Both the position numbers and the translations under genes were made by a program. Below are positions 1 to 5,884 of a stretch of 64,000 nucleotides of DNA, one piece after another. The notes under the pieces are model-generated. The model was not told where the DNA came from and did no database searches. It saw nothing but the letters and a program-made list of their open reading frames with translations. Where the stretch lies: assembly GCA_001411745.2 (NCBI GenBank), contig LIQB01000012.1, forward strand, positions 37,314-101,313, written 5' to 3'. This stretch comes from Psychrobacter glacincola (lineage in GTDB: Bacteria > Pseudomonadota > Gammaproteobacteria > Pseudomonadales > Moraxellaceae). Each line of letters starts with the position of its first letter. Position 1 is the first letter of the stretch.

Positions 1-41
1 ACTATAGATAAACCATCTATAACGCTGATGGGGGTTAAAAG

Positions 42-230
42 ATGAACACAGTACTATATATATATAGCATGGCAGACGGTATTTTTTCGCATGAGCTATC
101 AGGTGCTATAGACTCAGTGATTGCAAGTATTCCAGCCACCAAGGATTTTACTCTAACCCCACCGCCCGACTATGAACATATATGGCGATGGACAGAAAAC
201 AAATGGACAACAGACGATACCGCCAATTAG
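42..230 (+). CDS. Small prophage tail-associated protein
   Basis: A 62-residue protein whose C-terminal half has a proline-rich stretch (TPPPDY) followed by a Trp-rich end (IWRWTENKWT). This resembles the small proteins encoded after tail-fibre genes in temperate phages. It starts at an ATG shortly after a purine-rich stretch (gggggtt). Its stop codon lies inside the loop of a terminator hairpin. The downstream genes (SGNH-like, holin-like, endolysin) place it at the end of the tail/lysis region of a prophage that continues to the left of the window. The exact function is unknown; a tail-fibre assembly or virion accessory role is inferred from position only. Confidence 0.6.
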   Translation: MNTVLYIYSMADGIFSHELSGAIDSVIASIPATKDFTLTPPPDYEHIWRWTENKWTTDDTAN

Positions 231-241
231 GCGGTTTTTTT
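220..241 (+). terminator. Intrinsic terminator after the tail-associated gene
   Basis: Stem CCGCC/GGCGG with a 5-nt loop, followed directly by a run of seven T. It overlaps the stop codon of the upstream gene. It is the first of three terminator-plus-leader modules in this prophage end. Confidence 0.8.
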
Positions 242-265
242 ACGACTAAAATTTGAGGAGAGACA

Positions 266-316
266 ATGCAAACGACACAGCAACGCTTGTATTTAACGAT
301 GGCGTTTGGCGATTAG
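266..316 (+). CDS. Very short ORF behind a strong ribosome-binding site, possibly a gene remnant
   Basis: A 16-codon frame (starting MQTTQQRLYL) sits 5 nt behind a strong Shine-Dalgarno sequence (gaggagag). Its leader is nearly identical to the leaders of the other genes in this prophage end. The peptide is too short for a usual phage gene. A second frame over the same bases stays open a little further (reading GVWRLELF), which suggests a truncated or frameshifted former gene. It could also be a real short peptide; the sequence alone cannot decide. Confidence 0.25.
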   Translation: MQTTQQRLYLTMAFGD

Positions 317-421
317 AATTGTTTCGGAGCAATGAATGACATTAGTTTGTTGTTAAAATTCAATAAATCCGTTAGAGTTTATTAAATTTCAATTAATTTG
401 TAGCTTCTTAGGATTTTTTTA

Positions 422-1207
422 ATGACAACAGATATTACTCCATTGTTTATCGGCACATGTAGGACTCACGATCCAGCACAGTTTATGAGAAAGGAGGGAT
501 GTCACGCTCTAATTTTACCTGAGCGTTATCACTCGCCTCAACAGACACTAAAAACTGTTAGGCACTTGGCAGGTATTTATAATTATCCGATTAACCAGCT
601 ACATACTGTGTCCGACCTTACAGTTGAAAGAATCTTAAAAGGTGACACGCTTGAAGATATCCAAAAAGAACTAGATCAGCAAAGGGATAGGTGGAATAGA
701 GCAACGCATGTTGTGATTGAGATATCAACTAGAAAGGAGTTTTACTACGTACGTAAAGATAGAACTACTTACGTCAATACATTTTTCAAAAGAGATATTG
801 AGAATTACAGCAAGGAGCTTGCTCCATTTTATGAGAAAAACCTTTTACTTAATATCAAACCTGATGAAATTCAAAGCTCTAATAGTTCAGAGGCCCGAAT
901 AAAAACAGTCATGAATCAGATAAAACTTCTTGCTAAAGATAAAAAAATTCTTTGGGTAAGTCATATATCTCCAAGTGTGTATAGCGAAAAATTAAACTAT
1001 CTGGTTGAACAAAGAAGATCTTTATCTTCAACTCAAGCAGTAATTGCAAATGAGCTTGGAGATCGTTTTTTTGATCCATCTATAATGGCTAAGCAACTAG
1101 GAGATGATGTTTTCTTTAAAGACTCTGGCATGGATATTAATCACATGACAGATGTGGGAGCTGAGCTGCTGAGCAAGAACTATTTAGAGTTACTTGAGAG
1201 CTATTGA
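422..1207 (+). CDS. SGNH-hydrolase-like protein in a prophage
   Basis: A 261-residue soluble protein without a signal peptide. The N-terminus carries a strand-turn motif IGTCRTHDP, comparable to block I of GSCFA/WcbI-like members of the SGNH superfamily. A buried strand VVIEIS follows near residue 100, then WVSHI near residue 178, and a C-terminal DINHMT that fits the block V Asp-x-x-His pair. In that family these residues serve ester or acyl-group hydrolysis or transfer. The usual nucleophilic Ser appears to be replaced by Thr/Cys, so activity is uncertain. It lies between the tail-end protein and the lysis genes, with its own leader and terminator. That is typical of an accessory (moron) gene, perhaps for modifying a surface polysaccharide. 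Family assignment is tentative. Confidence 0.5.
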   Translation: MTTDITPLFIGTCRTHDPAQFMRKEGCHALILPERYHSPQQTLKTVRHLAGIYNYPINQLHTVSDLTVERILKGDTLEDIQKELDQQRDRWNRATHVVIEISTRKEFYYVRKDRTTYVNTFFKRDIENYSKELAPFYEKNLLLNIKPDEIQSSNSSEARIKTVMNQIKLLAKDKKILWVSHISPSVYSEKLNYLVEQRRSLSSTQAVIANELGDRFFDPSIMAKQLGDDVFFKDSGMDINHMTDVGAELLSKNYLELLESY

Positions 1208-1262
1208 TTTAAATTATGTAAATACGTACTAAAAATCTAAGTTAGTAATTCATATAAGCAAG

Positions 1263-1292
1263 CCTTAACTAGAGATAGTTAGGGTTTTTTTA
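1263..1292 (+). terminator. Intrinsic terminator after the SGNH-like gene
   Basis: Nine-pair stem CCTTAACTA/TAGTTAGGG with a 4-nt loop and a run of T. The leader of the holin-like gene follows immediately. Confidence 0.8.
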
Positions 1293-1316
1293 TTATCTAA
1301 AATTTGAGGGGGCGTT

Positions 1317-1709
1317 ATGCCGCAGAACACACCGTTTTTAGAGCTAATCATACTAAAGCTGATGGTATTTCTACCAAAAGTTTTTGCAGCAGTGATTGGT
1401 GCAATATTTGGATTGATGCTATCAGGTGACATAGGAAAAGACGGTAAGATACAAGTGAATATGTCAGTGATAGTCAAGTTTACTATCGCTGTCACAATCT
1501 CGCTGTTTGGCGGGGCAGCGCATATCGAATTTATGGGTTACCAAAATTATAGCGTCATGACACAGGGCGCGATTATGCTCGTCTGGGCAGTGTTCGGTAT
1601 GCTCGCAATAGGCATTGTCTATCAAGCCGTAGCATTGTGGCAGGGTAAGACGATTGCTGAAGTCATTAAAGAAGTAAAAGACGCAGCGTTTGCGATCTTT
1701 GGTAAATAA
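1317..1709 (+). CDS. Holin-like phage membrane protein
   Basis: A 130-residue hydrophobic protein with about three predicted membrane segments: near residues 15-42 (LPKVFAAVIGAIFGLML), 55-75 and 83-108. It ends in a short charged amphipathic tail (KEVKDAAFAIFGK). It stands directly upstream of a GH108 endolysin, the usual holin-endolysin lysis arrangement. A holin would form pores in the inner membrane and release the muralytic enzyme at the end of the phage cycle. No specific holin family is recognised, so the role rests on topology, size and neighbourhood. The start has a GAGGGGG ribosome-binding site 5 nt upstream. Confidence 0.65.
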   Translation: MPQNTPFLELIILKLMVFLPKVFAAVIGAIFGLMLSGDIGKDGKIQVNMSVIVKFTIAVTISLFGGAAHIEFMGYQNYSVMTQGAIMLVWAVFGMLAIGIVYQAVALWQGKTIAEVIKEVKDAAFAIFGK

Positions 1710-1728
1710 CAATCAACATTAAATATAA

Positions 1729-1749
1729 CCTCAATTTTGGGGCTTTTTT
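1729..1749 (+). terminator. Short terminator between holin-like gene and endolysin
   Basis: Stem CCTCA/TTGGGG (with G-T pairing) and a small loop, followed by seven T. It is the weakest of the three similar hairpins in this region. Confidence 0.55.
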
Positions 1750-1773
1750 TACGTCTAGAATAAGGTAAAAGCT

Positions 1774-2268
1774 ATGAGTATCTACGACATTATTTTTGAT
1801 AGATTGATGGATCATGAAGGCGGTTACGTCAATCATCCTAACGACCCTGGCGGTGAGACAATGTATGGCGTAACTAAGCGTGTCGCTAACGCACATGGCT
1901 ATTGGGGAGATATGCGTAAGCTACCAAAGTCACTTGCAAAGCAAATCACAGAGCAGTCATACTACAACGCTGTAAAGGGTGATCAACTAGACCGCTTAAT
2001 TGCATGGCAGCTAACAGACGCGGCATATAACCACGGTAATCGACAAGCCGTTAAGTTTTTACAGCGTGCAGTCGGTGCCAGTGCCGATGGTTTGATTGGT
2101 CCACGGACGCTGGCAGCAGTCGCAGCAATGGATAAAAATGATGTCGTATTTTTATTTAACGCTGAGCGCATCGAGTTTTATACCGGCCTTCGTGGTTGGA
2201 TTAGTTTTGGCAAAGGTTGGGCACGTCGAGTAGCGGGTAACTTGCGATTCGCGGCATCAGATAATTAA
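1774..2268 (+). CDS. Phage endolysin, GH108 N-acetylmuramidase
   Basis: A 164-residue cytoplasmic muralytic enzyme. The N-terminal glycoside hydrolase family 108 domain carries the signature HEGGYVNHPNDPGG near residues 14-27, in which Glu15 of EGGY is the expected catalytic acid. It continues with the conserved YGVT. The C-terminal half (AVGASADGLIGPRTLAAV, about residues 105-122) matches the peptidoglycan-binding domain that follows GH108 in this family. There is no signal peptide, so export depends on a holin, fitting the upstream holin-like gene. Length is typical of complete family members. An AAGGTAAAA ribosome-binding site precedes the ATG. Confidence 0.93.
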   Translation: MSIYDIIFDRLMDHEGGYVNHPNDPGGETMYGVTKRVANAHGYWGDMRKLPKSLAKQITEQSYYNAVKGDQLDRLIAWQLTDAAYNHGNRQAVKFLQRAVGASADGLIGPRTLAAVAAMDKNDVVFLFNAERIEFYTGLRGWISFGKGWARRVAGNLRFAASDN

Positions 2269-2296
2269 GCTGTGACATGATTCTTGACAGCCTACC

Positions 2297-2376
2297 ATCA
2301 AACACTATCACATCTAATCACATTGCATAATCGTAAGTCATTGATATTATTAATAGTGAATTTGATAGCGTTTGAT
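2297..2376. repeat. Inverted repeat pair next to the ssrA attachment site
   Basis: A 14-base word ATCAAACACTATCA at 2297-2310 recurs in inverted orientation at 2363-2376 with one change (G for the central A). Shorter matches to ATCACATT flank both copies. The pair lies within 100 bases of the ssrA 3'-end copy. Repeats of this kind next to a core site are typical arm-type binding sites for a tyrosine recombinase; that role is inferred. Confidence 0.5.
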
Positions 2377-2391
2377 AGAATGTGATGGTGT

Positions 2392-2418
2392 CGGGTTCAA
2401 CTCCCGCCATCTCCACCA
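2392..2418 (+). other. ssrA: Copy of the ssrA (tmRNA) 3' end, probable prophage att site
   Basis: The segment has the T-arm and acceptor end typical of bacterial tmRNA (GGGTTCAACTCCCG then CCATCTCCACCA). The rest of tmRNA is missing upstream: no tag reading frame and no 5' acceptor half. The left side is phage sequence, and the first T-stem pair is already mismatched. The natural reading is the right attachment site of a prophage that entered the 3' end of ssrA, with the intact gene restored at the other prophage end outside the window. The likely original ssrA terminator follows. Confidence 0.75.
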
Positions 2419-2425
2419 AATATTA

Positions 2426-2457
2426 AAAATCCGATCACTTTATGTGGTCGGATTTTT
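2426..2457 (+). terminator. Terminator downstream of the ssrA 3' end
   Basis: Stem CCGATCAC/GTGGTCGG with a 5-nt loop, A tract before and T tract after. It stands 8 bases after the CCA end of the ssrA copy. Confidence 0.85.
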
Positions 2458-2526
2458 TATTTGCCTAAATTTAGCTCAATCATTTATGAGGTACCACTTT
2501 TGGCACCGACATTGACGGCGGTACCA

Positions 2527-3732
2527 CTAATTAGATTTCAAGCTATCCAAATAATCAGCCCATTTTTGCATCATCACTTTGCGCTCATCTAAAAACACTG
2601 TCCTATTGTATGCTCTGCCATGCATGTCCCTAACATTGTGGCCCAACTGCATTTCAACCAAATTTTCAGGGTATTTTAGTTTCTCAACAATCAGCGTTCG
2701 AGCAGTGGCCCTAAATCCATGAACCGTTTGCTTGGTGCCGTCATAACCAAGGCGTTTCAATGCCTGATTCATCGTATTTTCACTCATCGGCTTAACAGTA
2801 GTATGCATAGCAGGAAATAGATACTCACTTCGAGCGTGTAATGATAACTCTCGGATCAACTTGATAGCTTGTGCGGGTAAAGGCACAATAAGAGATACCC
2901 CAGTTTGTCTTTTCGTCTTTCTAGGGGTAAAAGTCCAAGTTCCAGCCTCAAGGTCAAACTCATCCCACAGTGCATAACGCAATTCTCCACTACGAACAAA
3001 AAGCATAGGCATAAGCTTAATTGCTATGCGCACCTCAAAACTACCTTCATAACTATCAATAGCATTTAGCAAGATACCTAGTTCTTTTGGGTCAATAATA
3101 GCTGGGTGATGGACGGTGATCGGTGTTTGTAAAGCACCAGATAAATCTTGAGTCACATCACGCTCGCACACTGCCGTCTGTACGCCATACCTAAAAACTT
3201 GGCTTGCAATGGTTCGCATCTTAATCGCTGTCTCATAGTAACCTTGTGCTTCAGCCGTCCTACAAGCGTTTAGCACATCGATTGGCTTAATGTCAGTGAT
3301 TGGCATATCACCAATGTACTTATTCAGTCGTTTAAGCTGTCTATTGTTATTTATGATAGTAGCAGGGCTTACGTTACGCTTACGACTCATGTAGTCATCT
3401 GCTATCGCTGCAAATGTATTATTAGATAGCAGCTCTTGCTCGCGTTCATCATCAATTTTCTGCTGCTGTGGATCAACGCCTTCAGCTAACATGATCCGTA
3501 TCTGTTTGCGCTGCTCACGGGCTTGGGCTAGTGAAACGTCAGGATAAAGGCCCAATGTGATAGTGGCTCTTTTTTTACCTATGGGTCGGACATAATCCAT
3601 GCGCCATGACTTGGTGCCCAACTTACTGACATACAAATAAAGGCGACCGCCGTCAGCTAGCTTATAAGGCTTGTCTTGTGGTTTAGCTTGTTTTACCTGC
3701 GAATCTGTTAGCGGCTTGATGATTTTAGCCAT
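2527..3732 (-). CDS. P4-type tyrosine recombinase/integrase
   Basis: A 401-residue site-specific recombinase. The N-terminal DUF4102-type arm-binding domain (residues about 5-90, with LADGGRLYLYV) is followed by a SAM-like core-binding domain. The C-terminal catalytic domain shows VRSGELR for Arg I, HGFRATARTL for His-x-x-Arg, QLGH, and the nucleophile in AYNRT. Length and motifs are complete. It runs leftward from the 3' side of tRNA-Arg and ends 109 bases from the ssrA attachment copy. The start is supported by four copies of an arm-like repeat directly upstream. It is unclear whether it belonged to the ssrA prophage or to a lost element at tRNA-Arg. Confidence 0.93.
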   Translation of the reverse strand: MAKIIKPLTDSQVKQAKPQDKPYKLADGGRLYLYVSKLGTKSWRMDYVRPIGKKRATITLGLYPDVSLAQAREQRKQIRIMLAEGVDPQQQKIDDEREQELLSNNTFAAIADDYMSRKRNVSPATIINNNRQLKRLNKYIGDMPITDIKPIDVLNACRTAEAQGYYETAIKMRTIASQVFRYGVQTAVCERDVTQDLSGALQTPITVHHPAIIDPKELGILLNAIDSYEGSFEVRIAIKLMPMLFVRSGELRYALWDEFDLEAGTWTFTPRKTKRQTGVSLIVPLPAQAIKLIRELSLHARSEYLFPAMHTTVKPMSENTMNQALKRLGYDGTKQTVHGFRATARTLIVEKLKYPENLVEMQLGHNVRDMHGRAYNRTVFLDERKVMMQKWADYLDSLKSN

Positions 3733-3735
3733 TTT

Positions 3736-3820
3736 GACGGTATCCTATTTGGCGGTATCGGCGAATACCGTCAATAATACCGTCATTTAACGTAGAGATA
3801 AAGACAACTAAAGACAACTA
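3736..3820. repeat. Repeats upstream of the integrase
   Basis: Two forward copies of GACGGTATC/GGCGGTATC (3736 and 3751) and two inverted copies AATACCGTC (3764 and 3776) lie directly 5' of the integrase start. A tandem pair of the 10-base unit AAGACAACTA follows at 3801-3820. Related GGTACC-containing words lie at the other end of the integrase (about 2490-2526). Repeats of this kind near P4-type integrases are usually recombinase arm sites or autoregulatory sites. Confidence 0.5.
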
Positions 3821-3837
3821 AAAACGTCTAAGCAAGA

Positions 3838-3870
3838 AAAAACCCCATAACCAAAGGGCTAAGGGGCTTT
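3838..3870 (-). terminator. Terminator of tRNA-Arg
   Basis: Read on the minus strand, an AGCCCC/GGGGTT stem with a long loop ends in six T. It lies 25 bases downstream of the tRNA 3' end. Confidence 0.65.
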
Positions 3871-3894
3871 AAAGTAAACTAAAAACATATTTGT

Positions 3895-3970
3895 TGGTGC
3901 GCCTACAGGGACTCGAACCCCGATCGATCGCTTAGGAGGCAACTGCTCTATCCTGTTGAGCTATAGGCGC
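3895..3970 (-). tRNA. tRNA-Arg (anticodon CCT)
   Basis: A complete cloverleaf on the minus strand: acceptor GCGCCTA/TAGGCGC, D arm GCTC/GAGC, anticodon stem GTTGC/GCGAT with loop CTCCTAA, T arm closing on TTCGAGT, and an encoded CCA. The anticodon CCT reads the rare codon AGG. Rare-codon tRNA-Arg genes are frequent integration targets, and an integrase starts 163 bases downstream in the same direction. No second copy of the tRNA 3' end is visible in the window. Confidence 0.96.
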
Positions 3971-4037
3971 ATTATGGAGAAACATTGTAGGAAAAATCGC
4001 TCATAAAAGCAATCAACAAAATATAAAGATTTTATCA

Positions 4038-4835
4038 TTACTTGCCATTACTCAAGGCGTCAGCGACACTCACAGTGTTGGCATTTGCTGCTTCTTGTGC
4101 ACGTGATGTTGGATTAAACAAGTCATTTACACTGTTTTTATAACCTTCGATATTATAATAATCGTACTTTTCTAATATATCTTGTCCCGTACTCGAAAGT
4201 AAAAAATTACGGAAGTTAGTAGCAGCAGTATTCTCTGTCAAGATAACCCCTTCAAGCGCTTGCTTGTCTCTCAGTGCATAGCTGAAAGAATTTAGGGTAC
4301 GTGCCTCTGCATTGTCAGTCTCAATGGCATCAGTCTCAGCAGTATCTACTTTCTTATCATCAGTATTGTTGATATTTTCTTTGTCTAGGTTTATTTTATC
4401 TTGAGCCGCTTTTAGCTCTGCTTGTAACGGTGTGAGACGGTCTGCAGATAGACGGTCGTTAGCGATGATCATGTCTATATCAGCGACTAATTCTGAGCGT
4501 TTATCATGGCTAGGATTGGCGTTTGATAATGTTAAGAGGTCGCTGGCAGGTACATAACTTGGCACAACCTGCACATGAGGATAACGAGATTCGAAGCTAA
4601 CGATGATATCGTCCAAGGGTGCTTGTAAATCCTCTTCAGCCTTTATATACAGCGTACTGTCGGTGAGGGTATTTACCTCGTCTTGAGTGATGGCTGACGG
4701 CTCATTTGCATTTGCCATGATCGGTAGGGGGTCTATATTTTTACGATTACTGCTCCATAACCACGTAAAGATTGCAATAAAGATTATCAGCAGCAGTAAA
4801 ATTAGCCCGGCCAGTAGCAGCTTGTAGTCTCTCAT
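4038..4835 (-). CDS. Membrane-anchored ModA-like solute-binding protein
   Basis: A 265-residue protein with an uncleaved-looking N-terminal membrane segment (residues 7-27, LLAGLILLLLIIFIAIF). A periplasmic part follows. LYIKAEEDLQAPLDDI near residue 62 and FESRYPHVQVV match the start of ModA-type type II periplasmic binding proteins. FRNFLLSSTGQDILEKYDY near residue 210 matches their C-terminal helix. The middle of the fold is shortened and replaced by an acidic linker rich in D, E and T (about 150-180). No permease or ATPase gene is adjacent. It may therefore be a receptor or a decayed binding protein rather than a working ABC component. Confidence 0.55.
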   Translation of the reverse strand: MRDYKLLLAGLILLLLIIFIAIFTWLWSSNRKNIDPLPIMANANEPSAITQDEVNTLTDSTLYIKAEEDLQAPLDDIIVSFESRYPHVQVVPSYVPASDLLTLSNANPSHDKRSELVADIDMIIANDRLSADRLTPLQAELKAAQDKINLDKENINNTDDKKVDTAETDAIETDNAEARTLNSFSYALRDKQALEGVILTENTAATNFRNFLLSSTGQDILEKYDYYNIEGYKNSVNDLFNPTSRAQEAANANTVSVADALSNGK

Positions 4836-4905
4836 ATGTTACTGCTCTTCTCTTAATGGGTTTGTGTCAAGTTTACATAAAATGCGGTGTGTGACGTATT
4901 ATTTT

Positions 4906-5427
4906 TTAAAGCTGTTGGTGTAACACTTCATCTGCTAAGTCCGCAAGCATATCTGCAAAAACATCGGTTTCTGAATCAGATAAAAGTTTTTTCTCGCTAT
5001 TATTCTTATGACCAATTGTACTATTTTGATTGGATAGCACAGGTTGATCGTTTGAAGGGGAGGTAACATCGTTGTCAATGGCTTTTATTTGGTGTGCAGC
5101 CAATGGCGATTCGCCCATCGTAAGCTTGTCTTTAAGCCATTCAAAACCATGGGCTTCCCACCATGCTTCAAAGCGTGGCAGTGTGCTCCCACGCACCGCG
5201 ACAGGCAGATTCAATGTTCGCAGTTTTTGTGCAAGTATGGGGTCATTAATGGCTTGATGGATGCTCAAATAAAGCGAGCGACTATCATCAGTATAGAGCT
5301 GTCTGTTTTGCCACGATCTGTCGTCAATTTTCATACGTGGCAATTGCCACAATTCACCGCGATAGTATACAACATATAGACGTCGTTTAGGATGAACGAA
5401 AATGGCATCAATGGGACGCAAGGGCAT
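4906..5427 (-). CDS. Hypothetical protein
   Basis: A 173-residue soluble protein that I do not recognise. The N-terminal two thirds look like a compact alpha/beta domain (VHPKRRLYVVYYRGELWQLP, then a helix with LAQKLRTLNLP and FEAWWEAHGFEWL). The last 60 residues are hydrophilic and probably disordered, ending LADEVLHQQL. There is no signal peptide or membrane segment. It is transcribed with the downstream ModA-like gene, 70 bases apart, so a joint role is possible. Probably restricted to Psychrobacter and close relatives. Confidence 0.6.
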   Translation of the reverse strand: MPLRPIDAIFVHPKRRLYVVYYRGELWQLPRMKIDDRSWQNRQLYTDDSRSLYLSIHQAINDPILAQKLRTLNLPVAVRGSTLPRFEAWWEAHGFEWLKDKLTMGESPLAAHQIKAIDNDVTSPSNDQPVLSNQNSTIGHKNNSEKKLLSDSETDVFADMLADLADEVLHQQL

Positions 5428-5884
5428 AGTATTAAGTTATTCCGTTAAAAAAGGGTTATGGACATAAAAATTACAGCAATTAATCTGACAACAGCACTGA
5501 CTTCTCTATTCATAAATATGAGACTTATCAATGCGACACTATCTGTCGTAAGATAGTATAATAGTGGCACATATACTAGTAAACGATAGCTATCGATGGC
5601 ACACTAATCAGCAGCCTATTTTATGATTGTTATAAATAATCACTGATGATTCAATGATAGTTAATCGTTGTTGTCATTTGCATCGTGTTTATGACAGCCA
5701 TGCTAGCAGAAATACATTGTAGTAACGACCGCGAAACATAGATTGGTGAGTATCCTTCATGGTATTCCTTAGCAGCCATCAATATGCATTAGAGAGTTAA
5801 CGCAAATGCTATTCCATTTCAGGCATTCACGACCGTCTACATCACACTATCACTCATATTATAACTTCAATTAGACCATTCTCT
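5428..5884 (+). promoter_or_regulatory. Intergenic region upstream of recC with a candidate promoter
   Basis: No gene is visible in 457 bases. A perfect -10 hexamer TATAAT occurs at 5557-5562, with GCGACA (4 of 6 matches to TTGACA) 18 bases upstream at 5533. That would give a leader of about 320 bases before recC. A 12-base palindrome (CGATAGCTATCG) lies at about 5584. The promoter is a sequence guess only. Confidence 0.3.

Noticed and set aside
2392..2418. A complete tRNA or tmRNA gene ending at this site
   Set aside because: Only the T arm and acceptor 3' strand are present. No 5' acceptor strand, anticodon arm or tag reading frame is found upstream, so it is an att copy and not a gene.
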